Of a DNA stretch of 64,000 bases, positions 53,371 to 63,015 are shown piece by piece. A program made the translations under genes and the position numbers. How positions within the stretch are numbered: position 1 is the stretch's first letter; every line of letters starts with the position of its first letter. A model generated the notes under the pieces. The model worked only from the letters and a program-made list of their open reading frames with translations, did no database searches and was not told the origin of the DNA. The stretch comes from Rhizobium sp. CF122 (GTDB lineage: Bacteria; Pseudomonadota; Alphaproteobacteria; Rhizobiales; Rhizobiaceae). The DNA is taken from contig NZ_AKKA01000087.1 of assembly GCF_000282035.1 (NCBI RefSeq), positions 1 to 64,000 of the forward strand, written 5' to 3'.

Positions 53371-54960
53371 ATGCGATCACCGGTCAACATCAATCTTTCT
53401 GATCTCCTTCGCAACGGAGCAGCCCGCCATGGATCCGCCCCGGCTGTCACCTTCAAGGCGACCACCCTCAGCTATGAAGAGATGTGGCAATATGTCCTCG
53501 GCTTCACATCCGCGCTCAATAGGCTCGGGGTCGCTCGCGGCGATCGGGTGGCGGTGCTGCTCGACAAGCGCGTTGAAACAGTCGAAGCGATATTTGGGAC
53601 GGCGGCCGCGAATTGCGTTACCGTGCCAATCAATCCGCTACTGCGACCGCAACAGGTCGCCTATATCCTTGCCGATTGCGATGTTCGGGTACTTGTGACC
53701 TCGCCAGACCGGCTGGCGCAACTGCGAGAGTTCGTCGACAGCGACAGCGCCCTTCAGCATGTTATCCTTGTCGATGCGCCAGCTGGCAACGAGAGCACCA
53801 CCCCGAGTGAGCCATGGCGCCTCCATTCCTGGACTGAACAGGTCGTGGCCTCGCAAGGCGAGGCATCAAGACCTGCGGGCGTAGACAGCGACGTTGCCGC
53901 AATTCTTTACACGTCCGGGAGCACCGGGAAGCCAAAGGGCGTGGTTCTCAGCCACCGCAACATGATCGTGGGCGCCGAGAGCGTCAGTCACTATCTCGGC
54001 AATGGAGAGCACGATACCATTTTGTCAGTTCTGCCGTTGAGTTTCGACGCGGGCCTGAGCCAATTGACGACGGCCTTTCATTCCGGTGCCCACCTGGTGT
54101 TGATGAACTATCTCCTCCCTTCCGATGTGATGCGGCTGTGCGAGAGGCATAAGATAACGGGAATTACTGGTGTTCCGCCGTTTTGGATCCAAGTCTGCGA
54201 TCTGGCGTGGCCGCCTGAGGTGGCTGCTCGACTGCGCTACTTCGCCAATACCGGTGGTCGCATGCCCAAGGCGACGCTCGAACGGCTGCGATCGGCCTTC
54301 CCGAACGCACTGCCCTACCTGATGTATGGACTGACAGAGGCATTCCGATCGACCTATCTCGATCCGGCTGAAATAGACCGTCGGCCGGATTCAATCGGCA
54401 AGGCGATTCCGAACGCAGAGATCCTCGTCGTGCGGTCAGACGGATCACTTTGCGACCCGGGAGAGCCAGGGGAGCTGGTGCACAGGGGGCCGCTGGTGGC
54501 CCTCGGATACTGGAACGATCCAGTCCGCACTGGTGAACGCTTCAAGTCATGGCCGGGCACTGTCGCACGTTGGAAGCAGCCTGAAATGGCGGTTTTTTCT
54601 GGCGACACGGTCGTGCGGGATGATGAAGGCTTTCTCTACTTTGTCGGTCGGCGCGATGAGATGATAAAGACTTCTGGCTATCGTGTCAGTCCGACAGAAA
54701 TCGAGGAGGTTGCCTACGCGACAGGCCTCGCACGCGACGCGGTTGCCATGGGCGTCGATGACCAAGCGCTCGGGCAGCGTATTGTCCTCGTCGCCAGCCC
54801 GGTATCAGAAACGCTGGACGTTGCCGCCCTGCTGAGCGCGTTCAGGCGCCAGCTGCCGCAATACATGGTGCCGTCCAAGGTCATAGAGATGACGTCTATT
54901 CCGACAAATCCAAACGGCAAGTTCGACCGTGTACTGTTGAGGGAGCAACTGGGTTCGTGA
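53371..54960 (+). CDS. Acyl-AMP ligase (exosortase-A-associated type)
   Basis: 529-residue member of the ANL superfamily that activates a carboxylic acid as the adenylate and loads CoA or a carrier protein. Visible motifs: LYTSGSTGKPKGVVLSHRNM (about 178-197), YLMYGLTEAFRSTY (A5), GDTVVRDDEGFLYFVGR (A7) and the catalytic lysine in NPNGKFDR (about 515). It resembles the AMP-ligases that accompany exosortase-A polysaccharide clusters. The ATG at 53371 is chosen; a GTG at 53341 would overlap the upstream gene. It overlaps the decarboxylase by 4 bases (GTGA). Confidence 0.88.
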   Translation: MRSPVNINLSDLLRNGAARHGSAPAVTFKATTLSYEEMWQYVLGFTSALNRLGVARGDRVAVLLDKRVETVEAIFGTAAANCVTVPINPLLRPQQVAYILADCDVRVLVTSPDRLAQLREFVDSDSALQHVILVDAPAGNESTTPSEPWRLHSWTEQVVASQGEASRPAGVDSDVAAILYTSGSTGKPKGVVLSHRNMIVGAESVSHYLGNGEHDTILSVLPLSFDAGLSQLTTAFHSGAHLVLMNYLLPSDVMRLCERHKITGITGVPPFWIQVCDLAWPPEVAARLRYFANTGGRMPKATLERLRSAFPNALPYLMYGLTEAFRSTYLDPAEIDRRPDSIGKAIPNAEILVVRSDGSLCDPGEPGELVHRGPLVALGYWNDPVRTGERFKSWPGTVARWKQPEMAVFSGDTVVRDDEGFLYFVGRRDEMIKTSGYRVSPTEIEEVAYATGLARDAVAMGVDDQALGQRIVLVASPVSETLDVAALLSAFRRQLPQYMVPSKVIEMTSIPTNPNGKFDRVLLREQLGS

Positions 54961-56183
54961 GCGTACATCCTTCCATTGGCATATTCGATGTTGCCGAAGA
55001 CTGTCTGGCGGTCGGCGGCATACCCCTTGACCGTTTGACCGAGCGCGTCGGGACAACGCCGTTTTTCGCGTATGACCGTCGGCTGATCAACTCGCGCATT
55101 TCCAATCTTCGCTCTGTTCTGCCGAAGGATGTGACGCTCAGTTACGCGGTCAAAGCCAATCCGATGCCAGCACTGGTCCAGCATATGGCTGGACTTGTCG
55201 ATTCCTTCGACGTTGCCTCGGCATATGAGATGAAGACGGCGCTGGACACGGTCGTGCCGCCATCCAACATCAGTTTTGCTGGCCCCGGCAAAACATCGCA
55301 GGAACTTTCCCAAGCCGTGGCCGCCGGCGTGACCATTGAGATGGAGTCAGCGGGCGAAGCCATGCGCATCGTTGAAGCCGGCAACCGCCTTGGAATCCGG
55401 CCGCGCGTCGCGCTCAGGGTCAACCCGGACTATCAGGTCAAGGGTTCCGGCATGAAGATGGGCGGCGGCTCGCAGCAGTTCGGCATCGATGCCGAAGAGG
55501 TGCCGGCGCTGCTTCGCCATCTCGCAAGTGCTGATCTCGACTTCGTCGGTTTCCATGTGTTTGCCGGCTCTCAGAACTTGCACGCCGACATTCTTTGCGA
55601 TGCCTTGTCCCACAATGTCGAGCTGCTACTCAAGCTTGCCGAAACCTGCGGATATCCTGTTCGCTATCTCAACCTTGGCGGTGGCTTTGGAATTCCTTAT
55701 TTCGAGAAGGATCAACCACTTGACCTCGTGCCGGTTGGGCGCAGACTGAGCGATCTGGTAGAAAGCGCAATTCGCCCGGCTCTGCCGGACGCCCGTGTGG
55801 TGATAGAACTCGGCCGTTACCTCGTCGGTGAATCTGGAGTCTATGTGACGCGCGTCGTCGACCGAAAGGTGTCGCGCGGCCGGACCTATCTCGTTGTCGA
55901 TGGTGGGCTTCACCACCAATTGGCGGCCTCCGGAAATTTTGGTCAGATCATCCGTCGCAACTATCCGCTCATCATCGGCAACAGGATGGGCGTGGAGGAC
56001 CGCGAAACGGTGTCGGTGGTCGGCTGCCTTTGCACGCCGCTCGACCTGCTCGGGGAGAACGTATGCCTGCCGCCGGCCCAGGTCGGCGATCTGGTGGTCA
56101 TTTTCCAGGCTGGTGCCTATGGCTTGACGGCCAGCCCAACCGCATTTCTCGGGCATCCGATGCCGCCGGAGATCCTTGTCTAG
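54957..56183 (+). CDS. PLP-dependent decarboxylase (exosortase-A-associated type)
   Basis: 408-residue fold-type III decarboxylase, related to diaminopimelate and ornithine decarboxylases. The PLP lysine lies in LSYAVKANPMPALV (about 65), FAGPGKTSQEL follows, HVFAGSQNLHA is the active-site histidine strand, LNLGGGFGIPY the phosphate loop, and VVGCLCTPLDLLGENVCLP holds the catalytic cysteine. The GTG start overlaps the ligase stop by 4 bases. In exosortase-A clusters the same enzyme type sits beside an AMP-ligase and ACP; its substrate there is not established. Confidence 0.92.
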   Translation: MSVHPSIGIFDVAEDCLAVGGIPLDRLTERVGTTPFFAYDRRLINSRISNLRSVLPKDVTLSYAVKANPMPALVQHMAGLVDSFDVASAYEMKTALDTVVPPSNISFAGPGKTSQELSQAVAAGVTIEMESAGEAMRIVEAGNRLGIRPRVALRVNPDYQVKGSGMKMGGGSQQFGIDAEEVPALLRHLASADLDFVGFHVFAGSQNLHADILCDALSHNVELLLKLAETCGYPVRYLNLGGGFGIPYFEKDQPLDLVPVGRRLSDLVESAIRPALPDARVVIELGRYLVGESGVYVTRVVDRKVSRGRTYLVVDGGLHHQLAASGNFGQIIRRNYPLIIGNRMGVEDRETVSVVGCLCTPLDLLGENVCLPPAQVGDLVVIFQAGAYGLTASPTAFLGHPMPPEILV

Positions 56184-56226
56184 TAAGCTTCAGATCCACG
56201 CTATTCATTAGAAACGGTGAGGTGCC

Positions 56227-56484
56227 ATGAATTCTTCAACATTCGAATCGGTCAAGGACGTGATCGCAGATACGCTTGGTATCGCCGACCGCGCCCGCAT
56301 CGCGGAAGCCTCCACGCCGTTGTTCGGCAACATCCCCGAACTCGATTCCTTCGCGGTGCTAAGTCTGGCATCGGCGCTGGAGTCCAGGTTCGGATTCCAG
56401 ATCGACGACGACGATTTCACCGGCGAGATTTTCGAGACCGTCGGCTCACTCGCGGCGTTTGTCGATCGGCATCGAACGCATTGA
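56227..56484 (+). CDS. Acyl carrier protein
   Basis: 85-residue carrier protein with the phosphopantetheine serine S41 in PELDSFAVLSLASALE, a variant of the usual DSL/DSM site. It is strongly acidic (GFQIDDDDFTGEIFE). It follows the decarboxylase by 43 bases, with GGTGAGGTGCC before the ATG. Dedicated to the ligase/decarboxylase pair by context, rather than to fatty acid synthesis. Confidence 0.9.
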   Translation: MNSSTFESVKDVIADTLGIADRARIAEASTPLFGNIPELDSFAVLSLASALESRFGFQIDDDDFTGEIFETVGSLAAFVDRHRTH

Positions 56485-56555
56485 CGCTTGGCCATCCGGG
56501 CAGCGTTGCATAGGTGCGGAGGTCGAGGGACTTGGGCAGGGAGCATGGGGCAACC

Positions 56556-57494
56556 ATGGATATTGTCGAAACATCGCCCGACGACAAAGGTGGGCTTGCG
56601 GTCATCATCGTCACCTATAACAGTGCCGAGGCTTTGCCGGCTTTGCTTGACTCGCTTGCAGACGGACTTCGCGGCATCGAGCGGTTCGAGGTAGTCGTCG
56701 CCGACAACAATTCGCACGATGGTTCCTCGGACCTTGCCGCGGCCCATCCCATTGGAGCACGGGTGATCCGCATGGGGTGGAATGCCGGCTATGCCGCGGC
56801 GATCAACGCGGCTGCTGCAACGGTTCGCCAAGGCGTCAGCCTGCTCGTGCTCAATCCGGATCTGCGACTTTATCCAGACGCGGCAAAACCGCTCGTCGAG
56901 CATCTGGCAAGCCCGGGTGTCGGCGTGGTCGTGCCTATCAATTACAAGCAGGATGGGAGCGTCGACCCAACGCTGCGTCGCGAGCCCTCGGTTCTGAGCG
57001 CCTGGGCAGAGGCGGTTCTGGGCGGAAGCCTGGCAGCGAGGGTAGGGTGGGGAGAAATTGTCGATTTGTCCGCACGCTACGACAGCTGCGGTGCCGCCGA
57101 ATGGGCAACCGGGTCGGCGCTTCTCATCTCCGCGCAAGCACGCAGGATCGTCGGTGAGTGGGACGAGTCCTTCTTCCTCTATAGCGAGGAAGTCGACTAT
57201 CAGCGACGGGTGCGAGAGGCCGGCCTTTCGATTATCTTTGAACCGCAGGCAAAGGTCATGCATGCCGGTGGTGGTAGCGGCAGCAGTCCGCGGTTGTTCG
57301 CGCTGATGACTGCGAACCGAATTCGCTACTATCGCAGACATCACGGACGGCTGAAAGCGGCGTTGTTTGCTTCGGGAATCGCCTTCGGGCAGATGCTTCG
57401 ATGCTGGCGTGGGTCCACACACCGCGCCGGACTAGGTGGCGCATTGCGGCCTTCCGGGGCGCTATCGCAATTCCGGGCGACGGCCCGAGCCTGA
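56556..57494 (+). CDS. Family 2 glycosyltransferase (rhamnosyltransferase-like)
   Basis: 312-residue GT-A protein. It begins with GLAVIIVTYNSAEALPALLD, then VVVADNNSHDGSSDLAAAHP, GWNAGYAAAINAA, LLVLNPDLRLYP (the NPD/DxD motif), and WDESFFLYSEEVDYQRRVREAG with the catalytic acid pair. This layout is typical of rhamnosyltransferase-like polymer enzymes. The ATG at 56556 is chosen; a GTG at 56514 is possible. Part of the polysaccharide operon downstream of the ACP. Confidence 0.87.
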   Translation: MDIVETSPDDKGGLAVIIVTYNSAEALPALLDSLADGLRGIERFEVVVADNNSHDGSSDLAAAHPIGARVIRMGWNAGYAAAINAAAATVRQGVSLLVLNPDLRLYPDAAKPLVEHLASPGVGVVVPINYKQDGSVDPTLRREPSVLSAWAEAVLGGSLAARVGWGEIVDLSARYDSCGAAEWATGSALLISAQARRIVGEWDESFFLYSEEVDYQRRVREAGLSIIFEPQAKVMHAGGGSGSSPRLFALMTANRIRYYRRHHGRLKAALFASGIAFGQMLRCWRGSTHRAGLGGALRPSGALSQFRATARA

Positions 57495-57507
57495 GCTGGA
57501 GAAAGTC

Positions 57508-58176
57508 ATGAAGCGCCGGATTTTGACGTTTCACGGAGTAGGTGAGCCTGAGCGACTTCTCGATCCGGGGGAAGCTGATTACTGGATTGGCCTTGACCGG
57601 TTCTGCGATATTCTGGATCGCGTCTGCCACCACGTCGATCGAGACAAAGTTCTGATCACCTTTGATGATGGCAACCTGTCAGATCTTCGCCTTGCGGCGC
57701 CGGAACTATGCCGGCGGGGTCTGGACGCGGAATTCTTCGTGCTAACCGGGAGACTGGGCAAGACAGGCTCGCTCGATCCAGACGACGTTCGATGGCTTCT
57801 GAAGATGGGCATGGGTGTCGGCAGTCATGGGATCGATCACCGCGATTGGTCCGGTCTGTCGGATGGCGAACTCGAATGGGAACTGGGCCAGTCGAAACGT
57901 CTGCTCGAGGAGATCTGCGGCCATCATTTGCATTCGGCCTCTATCCCGTTCGGTCGCTATAATCGCGCGACACTGGCGAAGCTGCGCGCCTGTGGCTACG
58001 AAACCGTCTATTCGAGCGACGGCGGCGACGCCACGACCGGTCGATTCTTGCAGGCCCGCACCTCGATACGGGGCGGCATGACGGATGCGATGATCGACCA
58101 CATTTTGGATGGTCACCTGCCCGCCATGAGGCGGCTTCGCAGAGCGGCGCGCATGACTCTCAGCGCTTGGTCGTAG
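57508..58176 (+). CDS. Polysaccharide deacetylase (CE4/NodB-like)
   Basis: 222 residues. The NodB-homology motifs are present: VLITFDDGNLSD with the catalytic and metal Asp pair, VGSHGIDHRDWS with the metal HxxxH, SASIPFGRYNR, and a final motif region ETVYSSDGG. No signal peptide, so it probably acts on a lipid-linked sugar or on the cytoplasmic face. The start at 57508 follows GGAGAAAG; the longer frame to 57436 overlaps the GT gene. It would remove N-acetyl groups and so expose free amines. Confidence 0.85.
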   Translation: MKRRILTFHGVGEPERLLDPGEADYWIGLDRFCDILDRVCHHVDRDKVLITFDDGNLSDLRLAAPELCRRGLDAEFFVLTGRLGKTGSLDPDDVRWLLKMGMGVGSHGIDHRDWSGLSDGELEWELGQSKRLLEEICGHHLHSASIPFGRYNRATLAKLRACGYETVYSSDGGDATTGRFLQARTSIRGGMTDAMIDHILDGHLPAMRRLRRAARMTLSAWS

Positions 58177-58449
58177 GACATCTTATACTCCCACCGTCGG
58201 TTTGATGCTGATGCCGGCCACGGTGGCTTGCACGTTTGTCCCCCGATCGGGCACCGCCTGTTAGGCCCGCTCTTTGAGAGTAGGCGATCGCCTGCAAGCA
58301 GGTAAGGCGTGACTGGCATCCTCCTTTGGGCGAAATACGCGCACCAGAAAGAATAAGCGCAATGTTTAGCGGTTCAGATTAGTATTGTTCCGAGTAAAAC
58401 AAGCCCGTTGTGCTTGCATTTTGAGCGTATATCAGGCCGTTGGGCATTC

Positions 58450-59832
58450 ATGACCACAGTGCACCGCTATCAACCCGTCGATCGACCGTTTCGAAAGCCC
58501 GAGATATCGGCGCAAGCGGCACCAGAGATGGTGGCGCAACCTAACCACGGGCTTGCACTGCCAGTGAAGCTCTTCTTGGTCGGCCTGGTCCTGCCATGGA
58601 TCATTCCGTTTGGTTCCCTCAATCTATCGGCCTATAGAATCGTGTTGCTGGTGGCATTCGTGCCATGCTCGGTGCTCTGGATGCAGGGCAGGGCTGGACG
58701 CATTCGTCTCCCTGATCTGGGGCTGACGCTGTTCCACCTCTGGGCCGCCGTTGGACTTGTCGTTGTCCACGGAATAGGTCCAGCGATTCAACCGGGTGGC
58801 ATGCTGTTCATCGAGGGCATGGGCTCCTACTTGATGGCCCGATGCTTCATCCGTACGCCAGATGATTTTCGCAGCATGGTAATGTTCGTCTCGAAGCTGC
58901 TCGTGTGCCTGCTGCCGTTCTGTCTCTATGAATGGTTGACTGGGCAAAAGCCGCTCCTGACGATACTTGGCACGATTTTTCCCACGGTCGAGATCACCCG
59001 GATGTATCCACGTATGGGCTTGTGGCGCGTACAGGGACCGTTTAGTCATTCGATCCTGTACGGCGTGTTTTGCGCTAGCCTGCTTGCCCTAGTATGCCGG
59101 GCATCGTCATTCCGTTACAACGGTTTCACCGCGGTATTCTTCACAAGCGTGGTTGTCGGCAGTGCTGTCCTTTCCATGTCGTCGGCTCCAATTGCTGGAC
59201 TTGCGTTGCAAATTGCGCTCCTGACCTGGGACAGATTGCTACGTGGCTTCCCGGGACGTTGGAAGCTATTGTGGGCGGTCGCAATCCTCGGCATCGGTGC
59301 TATCGAGTTCGGCTCCAACCAAACGCCCGCGCAGTTTTACGTCTCACATTTTACCTTCGAGCAGCAGACTGGCTGGTACCGCATGTGGATCTGGGAGTAT
59401 GGCACGGCCTCAGTCGAAAGGCACCCGATCTTTGGAATTGGCCTTGGCGACTGGATGCGTCCGGGCTGGATGGTGAGCGATAGTATAGACAACTTCTGGC
59501 TAATTTTGGCGATGCGCCACGGCATCCCTGGCGTTACACTTATGGTGTTGTCCTGGTTCGGCTTATGGTTCGCGATTGCGCGTAGGAAGGTTTTGGAGCC
59601 CGTCGTTGCCTCCTATCGCACCGCCTACCTCATTTGCATGGCAAGCTTCGTTTTCGTCGGTGCCACCGTGCATTTCTGGGGTGCCACATATGCGTGGTTT
59701 TTCTTTTTGGGCGGAGCCGGCGCCTGGATACTGGATTCGCGTGGTCATGAAAACCCGTCAGGCCGAACAGTCAGTGACCGCGCTGCCGGGGGAGCACCAA
59801 TGCGTGTCAGCCGCCTTGCAGCGCGCCGATGA
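58450..59832 (+). CDS. Wzy/O-antigen-ligase-like polysaccharide polymerase
   Basis: 460-residue integral membrane protein with about ten to twelve hydrophobic helices and a large periplasmic loop (about 280-345). This contains WYRMWIWEYGTASVERHPIFGIGLGDWMRPGW (abridged), the Wzy_C/O-antigen ligase signature. It likely polymerises or ligates the repeat units. The ATG at 58450 is chosen, since the 14 residues from 58408 read through a GC-poor leader. A 270-base gap separates it from the deacetylase, so it may have its own promoter. Confidence 0.85.
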   Translation: MTTVHRYQPVDRPFRKPEISAQAAPEMVAQPNHGLALPVKLFLVGLVLPWIIPFGSLNLSAYRIVLLVAFVPCSVLWMQGRAGRIRLPDLGLTLFHLWAAVGLVVVHGIGPAIQPGGMLFIEGMGSYLMARCFIRTPDDFRSMVMFVSKLLVCLLPFCLYEWLTGQKPLLTILGTIFPTVEITRMYPRMGLWRVQGPFSHSILYGVFCASLLALVCRASSFRYNGFTAVFFTSVVVGSAVLSMSSAPIAGLALQIALLTWDRLLRGFPGRWKLLWAVAILGIGAIEFGSNQTPAQFYVSHFTFEQQTGWYRMWIWEYGTASVERHPIFGIGLGDWMRPGWMVSDSIDNFWLILAMRHGIPGVTLMVLSWFGLWFAIARRKVLEPVVASYRTAYLICMASFVFVGATVHFWGATYAWFFFLGGAGAWILDSRGHENPSGRTVSDRAAGGAPMRVSRLAARR

Positions 59833-59858
59833 GTCTATTTTTCTAGGAGATGCATCGA

Positions 59859-60854
59859 TCAGTCGGGAACGCCGGCGGACACTCCAAGTGAAGAACGCAG
59901 GATCTGCCATCCCCGGGGTCCGATAGCCTTATGCAGATGCAGTCGCAGCCACGGCAGGCTGAACCGAATGGTTGGGTCCAGAGTAAGTGCAAACTTTGCC
60001 AGTTGGCGGGAGATGTCGGATTCACGCTCATCAAACGCGGCCGCGGCCTGCATGGACGCGCTCACAGCAAGATCTCGCATCAATATCCTTCGAAATTGCT
60101 CGACGTCTGACCGTGTCGAGCGGATACGTTCCAGAAAATGCTCAATCGCCGCCTGCCTTTGCTGGAGGTCCGGCAGGCGGGCCGATGAGTAGGAACGTGA
60201 CATATTATGCGAATGCATGCGGTAGGCCGCCTGAGGGGCGCCAACGAACCCCACAGGTCCTTCGGCCGACAGGTTCAGCCACATTGCCATGTCGCCGGCG
60301 TGTGGGAGATGATGAGAATAACCGCCGACCTTCTTTTGTACCGCGGTTTTCACGATCGCGGTCGGCGTTGGAACAATGTTCCTGCCTTCCATAGCCTTGA
60401 TGAAGTCCGCGCAGGCGAACACTTTCGTGGTGTCGCTGAATGCGGTTCCAAACGGTTTGCGTGCGGCCTGCGTCCCATCGTCGTAGGCCAAAATCGCATC
60501 CCCAAAGGCAAAGCTCATGTCTGGATTGGCTCTATGCAGTTCGGCGGCACGCGAGAGCGCACCGGCAAGCAGATAGTCGTCCGCGGATAGAAGGAGGAAA
60601 AGGTCGGCCTTGGCCCACTCGATCCCTTCGTTGTAGGTCGTTATGTGTCCTTTGTTTCTTGTGTGACGAACAATCTCAATCCGGTTGTCCTGACGTGCGA
60701 GTTCTTCTGCGATCTCAGGTGAATCGTCAGGCGAGGCGTCATCGATGATGAGCAACCTTACCTCGACATCGTGTTGAGTGATGACGCTGTCGACGCATTG
60801 TTTGAGAAATTTGCCGTAGCGATAGCAGGGAATCACAATATCGACAGTGGTCAT
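59859..60854 (-). CDS. Family 2 glycosyltransferase
   Basis: 331-residue GT-A enzyme. It begins TVDIVIPCYRYGKFLKQCVD, then LLIIDDASPDDSPEIAEEL, GHITTYNEGIEWAKADLFLLLSADDYLL (the DD/DxD motif) and SHHLPHAGDMAMWLNL as the acceptor motif. The ATG at 60854 follows AGAGG; the frame running up to 61166 is antisense extension into the next gene. It lies 10 bases after its upstream GT neighbour on the minus strand. Confidence 0.87.
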   Translation of the reverse strand: MTTVDIVIPCYRYGKFLKQCVDSVITQHDVEVRLLIIDDASPDDSPEIAEELARQDNRIEIVRHTRNKGHITTYNEGIEWAKADLFLLLSADDYLLAGALSRAAELHRANPDMSFAFGDAILAYDDGTQAARKPFGTAFSDTTKVFACADFIKAMEGRNIVPTPTAIVKTAVQKKVGGYSHHLPHAGDMAMWLNLSAEGPVGFVGAPQAAYRMHSHNMSRSYSSARLPDLQQRQAAIEHFLERIRSTRSDVEQFRRILMRDLAVSASMQAAAAFDERESDISRQLAKFALTLDPTIRFSLPWLRLHLHKAIGPRGWQILRSSLGVSAGVPD

Positions 60855-60864
60855 GTTGGCCTCT

Positions 60865-62214
60865 TTATGACGAGATTGAGATCGGAAAGGCCCGTCGAGA
60901 TCGTGATCTGGCGGTCTCCGCGATGATCGCATTGCGAATTGCGGTGTCGACAGCTGCCCCGGCGATATCCCAGGACGTCGACTTGACACTGTCGGCAGCT
61001 CTTTGGGCCGCACTGCCAAAGTTTGGCATTGTGACGATCGCTTCCAGTGTTTCGGCAAGCGCATGCGGCAGCAGTGCAGCGTATCGGACATAAGCATTGT
61101 CCAGCACGATGCGATTGTGATCCGCTTCGTTGACGACGGGCATGCAGCCGCAGGCAAGCATTTCATGAGGTACGAGCGAGACGTTCGTCAACGAGAGGCT
61201 TAACCCTGCAAAACTGCGGTTGTAGATCTGGTTGAGCTTGTCCGGAGAGACCAGGCCGTGGTTGGTGAACTTAAAGGGAAGGCTTCCCATCCGCTGGCCA
61301 AACAGGTGCAACTCGACATCAGGCTGCCGCTTGGAAAACAGCTCGAGAGCAAGCAGCCCAATCTCGACCGCGCGGCGCGGGGTGCCTGCCCTCGCATAGA
61401 AGGCAACGCCGGAGCGTTGCGAATTGGCATCAAAACGATAGCGTGTCGTATCGCACCCGAATGGAAACCAATCCGTGTCCATTCCGAACTCGCGCGTGAG
61501 CTTTTCCGAGAGCCAACGTCCCGCGGTGAGCCCGTGGAATCCCATTCTGTAGGTGGTCTCTGCCAGAGCGCTGTTGGTGCCCACGGGGTAAAAGTACGGT
61601 TCATAATCCTGGATGAAATAGAACCTTTTGCCGGAGCACGACGCGTTGAACGCGGCATAGGCAGTGGGCCAGCACGTTGCTATGACGCCGTGAGCATCCT
61701 TCATGCCATGGCGAATGTCCTGGATCTCGCAGGTCAGTCCATAATAAGACCGTGCTAAGTCCTGATAGTATTGGCCGTCACCGCCGAAGGGGTCATAAAA
61801 GTAGACGCGGTTGTGATACCCGGCGGCCTGAAGATGCTTTAGCGTCCGATAGATGGTGGTGTGGCCTCCCGATCCGGGTCCAGCGGGGCCCACGATCCAG
61901 TTTAGCTCGATCGGCTGGCCGTCGTTTATGACAGGGATGGTTTGGTGTTGCGGCTTCGACAGGTCGGCCTGCAGGATATCCGATGGAAAAACGTGCCACA
62001 TAAATGTCTTGGGTCGAATTGCGTCCGACAGCTTGGTCCTGATTTTGTCAGTGAGCGCGCCCAGCCCCTCATCGAACACAAGGCGCTTGATCTGACGCGT
62101 ACGACGGTTCAGCTGTGTGCGTGCTGTCGTCACGATCGCAATTGCCGACGCGAGGAGACTGACGCCCGAAAACTTCTTTGATGTAAGTGGCAATCGTGCC
62201 GTCTCCGTGCCCAA
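60865..62214 (-). CDS. GT-B glycosyltransferase (WsaF-like)
   Basis: 449-residue protein of the rhamnosyltransferase WsaF type. INWIVGP-like ELNWIVGPAGPGSGGHTTIYR opens the N-domain (about 104-124). VIATCWPTAY and YFIQDYEPYFYPVGTNSALA (about 225) follow. The C-domain has VAFYARAGTPRRAVEIGLLAL, LHLFGQRMGS and LSLTNVSLVPHEMLACGCMPVVNE, the donor-binding region. The TTG start at 62214 has a weak ribosome-binding site, and the first 70 residues look less conserved. First gene of a two-gene minus-strand unit. Confidence 0.8.
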   Translation of the reverse strand: MGTETARLPLTSKKFSGVSLLASAIAIVTTARTQLNRRTRQIKRLVFDEGLGALTDKIRTKLSDAIRPKTFMWHVFPSDILQADLSKPQHQTIPVINDGQPIELNWIVGPAGPGSGGHTTIYRTLKHLQAAGYHNRVYFYDPFGGDGQYYQDLARSYYGLTCEIQDIRHGMKDAHGVIATCWPTAYAAFNASCSGKRFYFIQDYEPYFYPVGTNSALAETTYRMGFHGLTAGRWLSEKLTREFGMDTDWFPFGCDTTRYRFDANSQRSGVAFYARAGTPRRAVEIGLLALELFSKRQPDVELHLFGQRMGSLPFKFTNHGLVSPDKLNQIYNRSFAGLSLSLTNVSLVPHEMLACGCMPVVNEADHNRIVLDNAYVRYAALLPHALAETLEAIVTMPNFGSAAQRAADSVKSTSWDIAGAAVDTAIRNAIIAETARSRSRRAFPISISS

Positions 62215-62508
62215 TGCGTTCTTTACGCTCGCCTGCCGCGACGGTGTCTTTCCGCCTGGTCAATTGCGTCTGCATGACCAATTTCAATCCTATTCTATAA
62301 ATTACTTTCGCTACGCAATGTAAAACTGGCAAATTGATTTCACGCGTACTCCTTTCGATCTATCGAATACCGATTTTTGTTTTCTTTACTCGAAGGATAA
62401 AAAAAGACTTCTTTGTCTTCAGTACATTGTTCAGCTGGGGGCGCGTTTTATGCTCGAGGTAAATGACGATCCGCTGGGATCAAGCGGTTGCTACGCGAGG
62501 CGGATGCC

Positions 62509-63015
62509 ATGATCGCACAAAGCGTAAGGCTGGGCGATGACGTCGTGATCCATCATCCAGATCTCGTAAATCTTTACGGCTGCTCGATCGGCCGGGGCTC
62601 ACGCATCGGAACCTTTGTCGAGATCCAGAAGAACGCCTCAATCGCAGAAAACTGCAAGATCTCCAGCCACTCTTTCATCTGCGAAGGCGTCACCATCGAA
62701 GACGGCGTCTTTGTAGGCCACGGCGTGATGTTCACCAACGATCTGCATCCACGTGCCGTCAATCTCGATGGCACCCTTCAATCCGACGCGGACTGGTCGG
62801 TCGTGCCGACGCTCGTCAAGCGTTACGCCTCGATCGGCAGCAACGCGACCATCGTCGCCGGCATAACGATTGGCGAAGGCGCGCAGATTGGCGCAGGTGC
62901 GGTCGTCACCAAGGACGTGCCTGCCTACGCAATTGTTGCCGGCGTACCGGCAAGAGTTATCGGCCGCGCAAAGGATGCGCCGCTCGAAGTCATTTCATCC
63001 GGGAGAGCAAGATGA
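62509..63015 (+). CDS. Hexapeptide-repeat acetyltransferase (WlbB-like)
   Basis: 168-residue left-handed beta-helix acyltransferase. Hexapeptide repeats run from about 18 to 150 (GCSIGRGSRIGTFVEIQKNA, CEGVTIEDGVFVGHGVMFTN, YASIGSNATIVAGITIGEGA, AGVPARVIG), and the catalytic-type histidine is in FVGHGV. The layout matches WlbB/WbpD, which acetylates the 3-amino group of a UDP-2-acetamido-3-amino sugar. The start at 62509 follows GAGGCGGA; the upstream in-frame ATG at 62488 is less well placed. It overlaps the next gene by 4 bases. Confidence 0.87.
   Translation: MIAQSVRLGDDVVIHHPDLVNLYGCSIGRGSRIGTFVEIQKNASIAENCKISSHSFICEGVTIEDGVFVGHGVMFTNDLHPRAVNLDGTLQSDADWSVVPTLVKRYASIGSNATIVAGITIGEGAQIGAGAVVTKDVPAYAIVAGVPARVIGRAKDAPLEVISSGRAR

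Noticed and set aside
56208..57422. 404-codon frame antisense to the ACP and glycosyltransferase genes
   Set aside because: Both plus-strand genes have clear family motifs; the antisense frame has none.
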